A stretch of 64,000 bases of DNA from CAYVSP01 sp964453655 (GTDB lineage Bacteria; Patescibacteriota; Saccharimonadia; Saccharimonadales; CAYVSP01): the NCBI GenBank assembly GCA_964453655.1, contig CAYVSP010000001.1:9163-73162 (forward strand), given 5' to 3'. Numbering within the stretch: the stretch's first letter is position 1; every line of letters begins with the position of its first letter. This document shows positions 16,701-25,350 of the stretch, piece after piece. Below the pieces are notes generated by a model that did no database searches, had not been told where the DNA came from, and worked only from the letters and a program-made list of their open reading frames with translations. Made by a program: the position numbers and the translations under genes.

Positions 16701-17396
16701 TTACTGATACGTTTTGAGGGCGGCTTCGGCGGCGGCAACTTGACCGGCTTGCTTACTTGGTCCGGTACCTTTGCCTTTGAGTTCGTTATTCACATAAACA
16801 CCAACAGTAAATACCTTGTCATGGTCCGGGCCCTCTTCACTAATAACCCGATAAACCGGCGTAAAACCGTCACCACTTTGTATCATTTCCTGTAATTGCG
16901 ATTTGGGATCCTGCCAGGAGCCGGTTTTAAGGATATCCTTGAAAGTTACTACCAAACTTACTTCGATGAAACGCTTAGACACTTCATAACCTTGATCTAA
17001 ATAAAGCGCACCGACTACGGCCTCGTAACAATTAGCCAGAATCTGCGCTCGAGCGCGAGGAGTGCCTCGCTTTTCACCGCGGCTAAGCCTAAGCAATGGT
17101 TCAAAGTCGTACCGATTTGCGGCTGCTCCTATACTTTCGGTACGAACCAGCGCGCTACGCCAGTTGGTTAATACCCCCTCTGGGTCATCAAAGTTATTAA
17201 AGAGATACTCTGTAACTACTAACTCAAGTACCGCATCGCCTAAAAACTCTAGCCGTTCATTGTGCTCGCGCACGGTTTTACGATGTTCATTAACGTAGCT
17301 GCGATGCGTGAAAGCCGTAACTAGTAGTTCTAAATTATGGAAATCAACTCCCAGCTTTTCACGGGCAAATGTCTTATAAGCGCTAAAATCTTGCAT
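16701..17396 (-). CDS. rnc: Ribonuclease III
   Basis: A 231-residue double-strand-specific RNase. The catalytic signature NERLEFLGDAVLELVVTEYLF lies near residue 45 and the second acidic site ANCYEAVVGALYLDQGY near residue 115. A C-terminal double-stranded-RNA-binding domain (about 155-229, DPKSQLQEMIQ to GQVAAAEAALKTY) completes the usual architecture. One base separates it from the nudix gene; it ends the rpmF-nusB-nudix-rnc cluster. Confidence 0.95.
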   Translation of the reverse strand: MQDFSAYKTFAREKLGVDFHNLELLVTAFTHRSYVNEHRKTVREHNERLEFLGDAVLELVVTEYLFNNFDDPEGVLTNWRSALVRTESIGAAANRYDFEPLLRLSRGEKRGTPRARAQILANCYEAVVGALYLDQGYEVSKRFIEVSLVVTFKDILKTGSWQDPKSQLQEMIQSGDGFTPVYRVISEEGPDHDKVFTVGVYVNNELKGKGTGPSKQAGQVAAAEAALKTYQ

Positions 17397-17397
17397 A

Positions 17398-17895
17398 CTA
17401 CTTTGTTGAACGAATTTGCTTAAGTCCGAGTAAAATTATCTTGCCGATATCTTCATATTCAATTTTATCCAATGCTTCGGCAGTTGAAAACCATTTAATG
17501 CCGTTCATCCAGTCCTCCGGCTTCAGAGCATCGCTATTGCCCTTGGCTTCTACCAGAAAGATTTCGGTAGTCATGAGCACCAAGCTTGTGGCCCGGCGGT
17601 AACGAAAGTTAATCTTGCCTAGCCAGCCAAGTACTTTCATTTCTTGCAGGCCTGTTTCCTCACGAATTTCCCGTTCGGCCGTCTCGCGAGCACTTTCACC
17701 TTCCTCAATATGGCCTTTAGGAATCGTCCAACGATCTTTAGCGTCTTGAATCAGCAGTATCTGGGAATCCTTACTGTTAGGACGGCGACGGAAAACAACG
17801 CCGCCAGCAGTTGGCTCACGTACCACTTCATTAATCGTTGGTCGGCGGCGCGATACAAAGCGCTTGAACCCCTTAATTGGCTTAGGTCGTTGCAT
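17398..17895 (-). CDS. Nudix hydrolase
   Basis: A 165-residue Nudix pyrophosphohydrolase. The complete Nudix box is GHIEEGESARETAEREIREETGL around residues 62-84. TAGGVVFRR before it and KWFSTAEA after it are typical of Ap4A/nucleotide-diphosphate hydrolases of the MutT group. The N-terminus is basic. Spacing to nusB is 3 bases and to rnc 1 base. Confidence 0.9.
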   Translation of the reverse strand: MQRPKPIKGFKRFVSRRRPTINEVVREPTAGGVVFRRRPNSKDSQILLIQDAKDRWTIPKGHIEEGESARETAEREIREETGLQEMKVLGWLGKINFRYRRATSLVLMTTEIFLVEAKGNSDALKPEDWMNGIKWFSTAEALDKIEYEDIGKIILLGLKQIRSTK

Positions 17896-17898
17896 AAC

Positions 17899-18363
17899 TT
17901 ATTTCTTATCCTTCTTCTTGGTTGCAGCCGGGTTGCTCTTATCTTGTTGTTTCAAAACAGTGCCCAGAACGCCATTAACAAATTTGGAACTATTATCGCC
18001 GCCGAATGCTTTGGCGAGCTCGACCGCCTCATTGATTACTACCTTGGGTGGTACTGCTGCTTCATAAAGCAGCTCGTAGAGTCCAATCCGCAGTATTACA
18101 CGATCCATTCGTGCAATTTGTGCAATCGGCCACTGAGGAGCGGCTGGTTGTAAAATTGCATCGAGTTTGGCCTGTTGCTTGTTTACGCCGTGTACAAGGT
18201 CTTTCGTGAAGGCCACGTCATTGAGGGCTCGTTCATAGCGGTTGATATTGCGCTCCAGCGCCTCATCCAGTTTAAAGCGCTTGTCGCCACAATTTACACG
18301 GAAGTCCTGCTCATACAACGTTTGCAGGGCGACGATGCGACCAAGATGACGGTTTGCGCTCAT
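17899..18363 (-). CDS. nusB: Transcription antitermination protein NusB
   Basis: A 154-residue NusB that binds boxA RNA in rRNA antitermination. It shows NRHLGRIVALQTLYEQDF at the start, DRVILRIGLYELLY in the middle and VVINEAVELAKAFGGDNSSKFVNGVLG at the end. The C-terminus is lysine-rich. It lies 51 bases after rpmF, across a pair of perfect hairpins. Confidence 0.93.
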   Translation of the reverse strand: MSANRHLGRIVALQTLYEQDFRVNCGDKRFKLDEALERNINRYERALNDVAFTKDLVHGVNKQQAKLDAILQPAAPQWPIAQIARMDRVILRIGLYELLYEAAVPPKVVINEAVELAKAFGGDNSSKFVNGVLGTVLKQQDKSNPAATKKKDKK

Positions 18364-18383
18364 AATTGTTAAATATCCCTTTG

Positions 18384-18411
18384 GGACTGTTCAGTCCGGC
18401 AGTTGACTGCC
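18384..18411 (-). promoter_or_regulatory. Twin hairpins between rpmF and nusB
   Basis: Two adjacent perfect inverted repeats, GGACTG/CAGTCC (18384-18397) and GGCAGT/ACTGCC (18398-18411), each with a two-base loop, lie in the rpmF-nusB gap. No U-run follows, so they are better read as a processing or stabilising structure than a terminator. Confidence 0.5.
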
Positions 18412-18414
18412 TGC

Positions 18415-18561
18415 TTATTTAGTTGTTTTTGCTGATTCCCGGCGAGTCGTAAAAACTTTAACGGGTGATTTTGCGTTTACGCGGCGCGCTAGCTCCAATA
18501 CCTGATGACTGCGGCGTGCGCCAGTACGGCGATGGCTGGTGCGCTTTTTGGGTTTCCCCAT
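18415..18561 (-). CDS. rpmF: 50S ribosomal protein L32
   Basis: A 48-residue protein: GKPKKRTSHRRTGARRSHQ at the start is the L32 signature. It lacks the cysteine pairs of zinc-binding L32 and so is a zinc-free form. A strong ribosome site (AAAGGAG) lies 10 bases upstream of the ATG. It heads the nusB-nudix-rnc cluster. Confidence 0.92.
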   Translation of the reverse strand: MGKPKKRTSHRRTGARRSHQVLELARRVNAKSPVKVFTTRRESAKTTK

Positions 18562-18652
18562 GTGCAACCACTCCTTTCAAATTAACAGATAATACTTACC
18601 GATAGCTTAGCGGAATACACGCTAAAACTCAAGCATGTTTGCCTAACAATAC

Positions 18653-18681
18653 TTGACAAATCTAACGTATGTGTTTAAAAT
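18653..18681 (+). promoter_or_regulatory. Consensus promoter of lipoprotein gene
   Basis: TTGACA (18653-18658), exactly 17 bases, TAAAAT (18676-18681). The ATG begins 10 bases later, so at most a 2-4 base leader is expected. One of the clearest promoters of the window. Confidence 0.8.
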
Positions 18682-18690
18682 AATCTTCCT

Positions 18691-19086
18691 ATGTTTAGCA
18701 GAGGTGCAGACCGTGAGCCTTCATATAACCCCAACAGACGCCGGGCAGTAGCAAGTGTTTTTGCGGCTGTCTTAAGTTTAGGGACACTATTAGCTGCCTG
18801 TAGCAATGATAAACCCGACACATTCATGATAGGCGATCGCTGTTACGCTTCTGGATTTTTACCTCCTAAAGATTTTACCGGTCTAACGGCCGATCAAATA
18901 CGCGTAACAGTTGATCCGCTAAGACAATGTGATGCTAAAGCATTCTTTGAAGATACAGCTGAAAAAAACGGCGGAATCATCTGGGGCAATACCGCTCAAC
19001 GACCCGGCCCTCTTACCCTTGCTCTTCCCGATGTTAATTACATCGAGGGACCAATACCAACTGGTCCAACACCTTTAAACTCCTGA
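18691..19086 (+). CDS. Small predicted lipoprotein
   Basis: A 131-residue protein with a basic N-terminus (PNRRRAV), a hydrophobic stretch and a lipobox LLAAC ending at about residue 37, predicting cleavage and lipidation. The mature part contains two more cysteines (RCYASG, RQCDAK) and ends proline-rich. No domain is recognised. Downstream it converges on leuS. Confidence 0.7.
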   Translation: MFSRGADREPSYNPNRRRAVASVFAAVLSLGTLLAACSNDKPDTFMIGDRCYASGFLPPKDFTGLTADQIRVTVDPLRQCDAKAFFEDTAEKNGGIIWGNTAQRPGPLTLALPDVNYIEGPIPTGPTPLNS

Positions 19087-19096
19087 TTAATAATCA

Positions 19097-21589
19097 TTAA
19101 ACTACAAAATTAACGAGCTTATTGGGCACTAGTATTGTTTTGTGTATCTTTTGGCCTTTTAGGTAACCGGCTACTTTTTTATCAGCCCGCGCTGCTTTTA
19201 CGACTTGTTCTTCTGAGCTGTCGTTTGCCACCGCTATATTAGCCCGAACTTTGCCGTTTACCTGGACGACAATATTAACAGTGTCTGTGGAGATATAAGC
19301 AACATCCCACTTTGGCCAATGGCCAACATGAACGCTATCCTCATGCCCTAATTGATGCCAAAGCTCCTCGGCAATAAACGGTGCAAATGGGGCAATTAAC
19401 ATGACTAAACTTTCTAAAGTTAACTGCCAGCTTTTATGATCAGAAAAGCCATCGGTTTTTAGCTTGTATAGCTCATTTGTGCATTGCATGGCAGCCGCGA
19501 TGGCCGTGTTGTATTTGAGCGCTTCAATATCCTTAGTAACTTTTTTAATACATTGGTTTATAGCTCTGAGCGCTCTTTCTGGCTTTGTTGCATTGTTCGA
19601 TTTACTAGCCTTAAACTCCTCAACCAGATTCCAGATACGTGATAAAAAGCGAAATGTACCAGGTACTCCTTGTGGGTCCCAGCGCGCCCCAATTTCAAGC
19701 GGTGCAGCAAACATCAAATAGGTTCTTAGTGCATCAGCCCCGTATCCCTGATCAATAATTTCTAGTGGATCAATGCCGTTGCCTTTGGATTTTGAAAAGG
19801 CGCTGCCGTCACTTGCGCTAACCTTGCCATTAAATAAAAACTGCTTGAACGGTTCGGGGTTCTGAATTAAGCCCTTTTTATGAAAGAAACGAGTCACAAA
19901 ACGAGCATAGATCATATGAGCTGTAGCGTGGTCAGCACCATTATAAAAGTCAATCGGCATCCATTTGTTTACAACACTCGAGGCGAATGCTTTTTGATCA
20001 TTTTTGGGGTCAAAATAGCGTAGCATATACCAACTACTGCAGATATAGGTATCCAGTGTATCGGTTTCGCGCTCGCCGGCCTTGCCACACTTAGGGCATG
20101 GCGCTTTTAGCCAACTACTAGCCCGGGCTAGAGCACTGCGACCATCTCCGGTTGGCGCATATTTACTGATTTCCGGTAATACCACTGGCAGATCCTTATC
20201 AGCCACTAGCACTGGACCATGATCGGGGCAATGAATAATTGGAATTGGTGCGCCCCAATAGCGTTGACGGCTGACACTCCAGTCTCTCATACGATAGGTA
20301 GTTACTTTTTTACCCATAGCGTGTTTCTCCATGTAATCCATCATTTTTTTGGTGGCTTCATGTATATCCAGACCATTCAAAAAGTCAGAATTGGTCATCA
20401 CACCTGTCTCTTCTTGAACTTGTGATTTGTCAGTAATCGGAGAATCTTCTCCATTCGGACCAACAACTACTCGGACTATTGGTAGGCCGAATTCTTCGGC
20501 AAACTCAAAGTCACGCACATCATGACCAGGCACACCCACTACTGCGCCCGTACCAAAGCCAGATAGTACAAAATCTGCTACCCAAATGGGAAGCCTTTCG
20601 CTATTGAGTTTATTTACCACATATAAACCAGTGAATACACCAGTTTTCTGGCGGCCCTCTTGTTGCCGCTCAACTTCAGACTTAGTAAGAGCTTTATTAA
20701 TGTAGGTACTAACTTTTTGTGAAGTATCTTCGCCATCGTCTGAAACAATTTTCTTGTCAGCAACTTGGCGAGCCAGCTCGTGTTCGGGGGACAGCACAAT
20801 AAAGGTAGCTCCGAAATTGGTATCTGGCCGGGTGGTAAAACAAGTGACAGCCAGCGGTTGGCCGGCGTTATCAACATCATAGGTTATATTGATGCCATGT
20901 TTGCGACCGATCCAGTCTTTTTGAGCCAGCTTAACGCTTTCGGTCCAGTCAAGATCATCAATTGCTTCTAACAGTTCATCGGCATAATCTGTAATCTTAA
21001 AAAACCACTGCTTGACTTCTTTTTTCTCGACAAATGGATCGTTTGGCCCATCATGCCGCCAGCATTTACCATCAATGACTTGTTCGTTCGCAAGTACCGT
21101 ATTGTCAATTGAGCACCACCATTGCATTCTGGAATCCTGGTAAGCCAGCCCTGCACGATACATTTCACTAAAAATCCACTGTGTCCACTTGTAATATTCG
21201 GGTTCATGGGTAGCAATTTCTTTGCTCCAGTCATTACTCCAACCCATAGCTTTGTACTGTTTGTGATAATTCGGAATAATTGTCGTCATCGACTCTTGTG
21301 GAGATACTCCGACCTTGATAGCGTAATTTTCGGCAGGCAAGCCAAACGCATCCCATCCGACTGGATGATAGCTTTCGTGCCCCTGCTGCCGCTTAAAGCG
21401 TGCCAGTACATCACTTATGGTGTAGTTCATAGCATGTCCAATATGTATACCGGCCCCGCTAGGGTAGTTGAACATACTCATGGCAATATACTTGGGCTTT
21501 TTACTGCTCAGATCAGCTTTGTAGGTTTGCTTTTCGTCCCAGTGCTTTCGCCATTTGGGCTCGATTTCCTTAGGATTATATCGCTTCAT
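19097..21589 (-). CDS. leuS: Leucyl-tRNA synthetase
   Basis: An 830-residue class Ia synthetase. HIGH is present as HIGHAMNY, the KMSKS loop as FSKSKGNG, and the CP1 editing domain carries TTRPDTNFGATF. A CPKCGK zinc-type motif precedes DTLDTYICSSWYMLRY. The C-terminal domain ends in NVVVQVNGKVR-type NIVVQVNGKVRANI. TATGCT with an upstream TG lies about 18 bases before the ATG and AAGGTG serves as ribosome site. Confidence 0.97.
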   Translation of the reverse strand: MKRYNPKEIEPKWRKHWDEKQTYKADLSSKKPKYIAMSMFNYPSGAGIHIGHAMNYTISDVLARFKRQQGHESYHPVGWDAFGLPAENYAIKVGVSPQESMTTIIPNYHKQYKAMGWSNDWSKEIATHEPEYYKWTQWIFSEMYRAGLAYQDSRMQWWCSIDNTVLANEQVIDGKCWRHDGPNDPFVEKKEVKQWFFKITDYADELLEAIDDLDWTESVKLAQKDWIGRKHGINITYDVDNAGQPLAVTCFTTRPDTNFGATFIVLSPEHELARQVADKKIVSDDGEDTSQKVSTYINKALTKSEVERQQEGRQKTGVFTGLYVVNKLNSERLPIWVADFVLSGFGTGAVVGVPGHDVRDFEFAEEFGLPIVRVVVGPNGEDSPITDKSQVQEETGVMTNSDFLNGLDIHEATKKMMDYMEKHAMGKKVTTYRMRDWSVSRQRYWGAPIPIIHCPDHGPVLVADKDLPVVLPEISKYAPTGDGRSALARASSWLKAPCPKCGKAGERETDTLDTYICSSWYMLRYFDPKNDQKAFASSVVNKWMPIDFYNGADHATAHMIYARFVTRFFHKKGLIQNPEPFKQFLFNGKVSASDGSAFSKSKGNGIDPLEIIDQGYGADALRTYLMFAAPLEIGARWDPQGVPGTFRFLSRIWNLVEEFKASKSNNATKPERALRAINQCIKKVTKDIEALKYNTAIAAAMQCTNELYKLKTDGFSDHKSWQLTLESLVMLIAPFAPFIAEELWHQLGHEDSVHVGHWPKWDVAYISTDTVNIVVQVNGKVRANIAVANDSSEEQVVKAARADKKVAGYLKGQKIHKTILVPNKLVNFVV

Positions 21590-21629
21590 ATGCAGCTTTC
21601 ACCTTAGCATAACAGAGGTGAAGCAGCAA

Positions 21630-22430
21630 CTATTGGGCTGGGTGGCCGAAGTATTCACCTTGGGCATCAGCTGGTAACTGTAACAGCTCGCTAACTGTCA
21701 CCAAATTATATTTGGCTTTTAAGTCTTGAACAATCTGATGGGCAGCTGCAGCCGTGGTTGGCTTTGAATCATGCATGATGATAATAGCCCCCGGCCGGGC
21801 CTGCGCTTCCACCACACTAACCAAATTTGCCGGGTTGTTTTCATGCCAATCTTTAGGGTCAACGTTCCATAAAATTATAGGCATATGGATAGTATTAAGC
21901 ATGGTTGGTGTTGCACTTCCATATGGCAGACGGAAAACACGTGGCGCTGGCACACCCGTTGAGACAATAATATCTTGAGTCTTATTGAGCTGATCCTGCA
22001 TTTGTACTGGCGTCAATTTAGCAAAGTTTGGATGGCTCCAACTATGATTACCAACCTCGTTGCCTAAGGCGTGCTCCCGTTGCACAATCGATTCATGACC
22101 AGGCACGTGGTTACCAATAACAAAGAAGGTGGCTTTAGCATTTTCACTTTCTAAGGCATCTAGTATTCGCGGCGTTGTTGCTGGCTCTGGTCCATCGTCA
22201 AATGTTAGTGCCACACAGGCATCTTTATTGCAATCTACTGGCTTGGGAGGTTGCTTAACCACCATGTTCATAGCGACCGATTCCAGCGAAGAAGCATATA
22301 CTTTTGTTGAGATTTGTTGAGATTGCCCTTTTTGGGCCAATACCATAGCGACGCCCAGTGTTGCCGCAATTATAACTCCATTTACTCGTGAAGACACGAG
22401 GCGGCGCCCAAACTCTCGCACTCGTTTCAT
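21630..22430 (-). CDS. Polysaccharide deacetylase (NodB domain), membrane-anchored
   Basis: A 266-residue enzyme with a basic start and one N-terminal membrane segment (about 18-33), then a NodB fold. TFDDGPE supplies the catalytic and metal Asp, HSWSH the metal histidines, RLPYGS motif 3, VDPKDW motif 4 and IIIMHD motif 5. It probably removes acetyl groups from peptidoglycan or another cell-wall glycan outside the membrane. TACACT ends 10 bases before the ATG, so it can be expressed separately from the upstream cell-wall cluster. Confidence 0.92.
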   Translation of the reverse strand: MKRVREFGRRLVSSRVNGVIIAATLGVAMVLAQKGQSQQISTKVYASSLESVAMNMVVKQPPKPVDCNKDACVALTFDDGPEPATTPRILDALESENAKATFFVIGNHVPGHESIVQREHALGNEVGNHSWSHPNFAKLTPVQMQDQLNKTQDIIVSTGVPAPRVFRLPYGSATPTMLNTIHMPIILWNVDPKDWHENNPANLVSVVEAQARPGAIIIMHDSKPTTAAAAHQIVQDLKAKYNLVTVSELLQLPADAQGEYFGHPAQ

Positions 22431-22469
22431 GGGTAGTCACAGTGTACTCTGGCGGTGAACAATTTTCTA

Positions 22470-23495
22470 CTATAATTTGCGGGCTTTTCGGCGGGCCGTT
22501 TCAAATAAAAAGGTCAGCGGATACCGCATTTTGTCAATAACTAAATCATGAGCTGGCAAATAAGCCACGTCCTCGCCGCCAAAACCGCGCTTAAAGACAG
22601 AGACTCCATAAAATCGATGTTTGGTTTGACCGTGCTCTGTTACACCCCAAAGGTTATAACGTATGCAACCACGGCGCCGTGCCTCGGTAATCACCTCCCA
22701 CTGAATGGCATAGGCACCCGGATACTGTCGCGCCAGATCTGTGCTTGCCCCATAGTGGTAAGCTGCTTCGGATCCATAGAAAATTATAAAAGCCATAGAC
22801 AAAAGCTTGCCTTTGAAGGTAGCCCGGTACATGAGCACTTTATCGGCAGCTGCAAAAACCCTAAACTGTTCGCTTAAAAAGCGCTTTGAAAAAGGTACAA
22901 ACTTCTGACGCTGCGCTGTTTGTAGTTGCAGGTTATAAAATTCCTCAAGATATGTATCTGCTGCTGTTGCTTCAACCTCTATGCCAAGCTTAGCAGCTCG
23001 CTTTAGGTCATAGCGTGTACCTTTGCGCATGGCTCGTTTAAGTTCATCATCGCTTTTTGTCAGATCTAGTTGGCTGGTTAAATCGGCTGTCACATGCATC
23101 GGCGCTTTGCGAAATCCTAGACTTTTAAATAGAGTCTGGTTTTCTTTTGTATTTAGCAGTTGTGGCCGAATCCGCACAAATAAACAATTATGCTGTTTGG
23201 CTATTTCTCTTAGAGTTTTCAGCCAGGTTTGTACTACTTGTTTATTTGACCAATCAAGAATAGGGCCTCCCGGTGCGACCATATGTCGGCCGCGTCGGGC
23301 AGGTTCGACTACGCCAAGTAGTACCCCAACCAGCTGTTCCTCTTTATAAAAACCAATTCTAATAACCGGATGATTAAGACGATCATGGAACTCGCCCCAA
23401 TACCAGGAGTGTAGAAAATTAGCTTCAGGGTGCTGGGCCAAAAAGCCTTCCCACTCCGCCTTATCTTCGATTGATTTTACTTCGACGTTTGCCAT
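22470..23495 (-). CDS. FemAB-type aminoacyl/acyl transferase
   Basis: A 341-residue FemA/FemB/FemX family protein with two GNAT-like halves. HSWYWGEFHDRL near the start, MRKGTRYDLKRAAKLG in the middle and AYHYGAS with AIQWEVITEARRRGC are the family blocks. Fem proteins attach amino acids from aminoacyl-tRNA to lipid II to build peptidoglycan cross-bridges; the residue added here is unknown. Its ATG lies 19 bases inside the preceding aminotransferase gene, indicating coupling. Confidence 0.88.
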   Translation of the reverse strand: MANVEVKSIEDKAEWEGFLAQHPEANFLHSWYWGEFHDRLNHPVIRIGFYKEEQLVGVLLGVVEPARRGRHMVAPGGPILDWSNKQVVQTWLKTLREIAKQHNCLFVRIRPQLLNTKENQTLFKSLGFRKAPMHVTADLTSQLDLTKSDDELKRAMRKGTRYDLKRAAKLGIEVEATAADTYLEEFYNLQLQTAQRQKFVPFSKRFLSEQFRVFAAADKVLMYRATFKGKLLSMAFIIFYGSEAAYHYGASTDLARQYPGAYAIQWEVITEARRRGCIRYNLWGVTEHGQTKHRFYGVSVFKRGFGGEDVAYLPAHDLVIDKMRYPLTFLFETARRKARKL

Positions 23496-24667
23496 GCATT
23501 CACCAAATTTGCTATAAAAGCTGCTTGCTTTTCATTGACGTGTATATGAGTGGGTAAATTGACTATGTGTGCAGCTAACGACTCCGCGTTTGGACATTCA
23601 CCTGCTTGATAGTTGGTTTGCGCTAAATACTGGCTTGGCCCAATTGGCGCATCATACCAAGTATCCCCTATATAAATATGGAAGCTCTTGAGGTGATCAA
23701 CCAAGCTTTGTCTATCCTCCACCCAAATAGGAAAACGCAAGTATAGGGTAGAATCCTGGGCAGCCGTTTTGAGCAGCAACACCTGAGGCAATGTTTTTTT
23801 ATAGACTGTACTAATCACTTGACGATGCGTTTGTTCTTTAGCTTGTTTAGCCAACCGTTTTTGCAGCAGTCTAGCGGCGGTAGGATCAAGAGCACTAATA
23901 CCTTTCAGGTTATCGCTCATGGGAGTTGCCAATAAATGCATTTTTTTTAGCCCAAAATGTAGGTAACGGCCAAGGCCAATCGGGTATAAGTTGCGAATTA
24001 GAAATGTCCAGAAGGGATAGAAGCGATTAATCCAGCGTTGCCATATGTTTACCGGCCTTAGTGCTTCGGTAACTATGGTTTTTTTACGCCGGTCTACCAA
24101 TGCACCACCAGCTACTATATCGAGCGGCTTGTCCTGGCTAAAAGACAGCATAGTCATTGCCCCGACCGTACCGGCTTCGCGTCCGTCACTATAGTGCCCA
24201 CTTTGGCTGTGGGCTAAGTCTTCAATGATAGTTATATCGTTTTGCTGACAATAGGCTTCAATTGTCATCATATCGGCCGGAACACCCAGAGTGTTTTGAA
24301 CAATAATCGCTTTAATACCAGGCTGCCGTTTGTGTGCTGCCTGCAACCCAGCAACATCAAAATTGAGCTGCTTAGGGGGCACATCGATAAAAACTGGTTT
24401 AAGTCCGGCATTTTGAACCGCCTGGTATACCACGTAACAGGTAAAGCCATTAATGCCAACGAAGGAGCCGGTCGGTAAGTCAAGATTTTTAAGAGCCAAC
24501 TCTAGGGCCTGTCTTCCCTTATAGGTCAGTGTCACTTCACCCTCGTAGCGCTTCTTAAGCGTTTGGCGAACAGCATCGGCCGCTTTTTGACTCTTACCCG
24601 TACCAAATAATTTCTGTAAAACATCGCTTAACGTGTAGTTAGATCCCAACGAATTAAATACAGCCAT
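23477..24667 (-). CDS. DegT/DnrJ/EryC1-family PLP enzyme
   Basis: A 396-residue fold-type I PLP enzyme of the sugar aminotransferase (DegT/StrS) family. TYKGRQALELAL is the first helix block, IIEDLAHSQSG holds the PLP-binding Asp, and LSFSQDKPLD contains the likely Schiff-base lysine before the glycine-rich AGGALV. The usual product is an amino-deoxy sugar; the substrate is not evident. TAATG overlap with the hydrolase upstream and overlap with FemAB downstream place it in a cell-wall operon. Confidence 0.82.
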   Translation of the reverse strand: MAVFNSLGSNYTLSDVLQKLFGTGKSQKAADAVRQTLKKRYEGEVTLTYKGRQALELALKNLDLPTGSFVGINGFTCYVVYQAVQNAGLKPVFIDVPPKQLNFDVAGLQAAHKRQPGIKAIIVQNTLGVPADMMTIEAYCQQNDITIIEDLAHSQSGHYSDGREAGTVGAMTMLSFSQDKPLDIVAGGALVDRRKKTIVTEALRPVNIWQRWINRFYPFWTFLIRNLYPIGLGRYLHFGLKKMHLLATPMSDNLKGISALDPTAARLLQKRLAKQAKEQTHRQVISTVYKKTLPQVLLLKTAAQDSTLYLRFPIWVEDRQSLVDHLKSFHIYIGDTWYDAPIGPSQYLAQTNYQAGECPNAESLAAHIVNLPTHIHVNEKQAAFIANLVNAWQTSK

Positions 24668-25350
24668 TAATTAAGTACCTTTGCAATATAGTCAGCTACT
24701 ACTTTAGGGTGCGAAAACTGAGGAGCGTGGCGGGCATCATCAATAATGAAAGGCTTCTGGGCATTCGGCAGGCGCCGCTGCATGGTGAAAGCATCCTTAA
24801 CGGGTGTCATAGGGTCTTGGCGGCCCCAAATAATATCAACCGTCGCCTGTACTTTTTCAAGCTTTAAACTGTAATCCGATTTCAGTAAGTTAATCATGGT
24901 AGATCGTCCTATCGGTTCAGCATCCAGATAGTCGCGTGCTTTAGCAATCTTATATAGTAATCGACGGGCCGACTCTGACTTTGTTAGTGGTTTACCGACT
25001 TTGGCAAGTATCTTAAAGGTAGTTCGCTTAAGCTTCGATTTCAATTCAGTCCGTGGGATACCAGCACTATCAATCAGAATAAGATGGCTCACTCGCTCTG
25101 GATAGTGAACTGCAAAATTAAGAGCTAAGCGTCCGCCGTTTGAGTGCCCAATAAGTACTGCGGGTGCCTGGCCAACTTCTTTGCCCAGCCAAGCCATGTA
25201 GTTTTCAATTGACCAGGGCTCGGTTGCTTTTTTGGTTAGAACTGGTATGTCCGGCATGGTTGGCTCGATGCCACGGCGCTTTAGTTCTTCAATTAGCGGT
25301 TTCCACTTTGTGTTATCGTACGCCCAGCCGTGCAAGATTATGGTTTTCAT
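24667..25350 (-). CDS. Alpha/beta hydrolase
   Basis: A 227-residue alpha/beta hydrolase. The oxyanion loop is LHGWAYDN, the nucleophile elbow GHSNGG, the acid Asp in WGRQDPMTPV and the histidine in DARHAPQFSHP. The ATG at 25350 overlaps the Mur-ligase stop as ATGA and is preferred over an opening 15 bases upstream. It ends in a TAATG overlap with the DegT-like gene. Substrate unknown. Confidence 0.85.
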   Translation of the reverse strand: MKTIILHGWAYDNTKWKPLIEELKRRGIEPTMPDIPVLTKKATEPWSIENYMAWLGKEVGQAPAVLIGHSNGGRLALNFAVHYPERVSHLILIDSAGIPRTELKSKLKRTTFKILAKVGKPLTKSESARRLLYKIAKARDYLDAEPIGRSTMINLLKSDYSLKLEKVQATVDIIWGRQDPMTPVKDAFTMQRRLPNAQKPFIIDDARHAPQFSHPKVVADYIAKVLN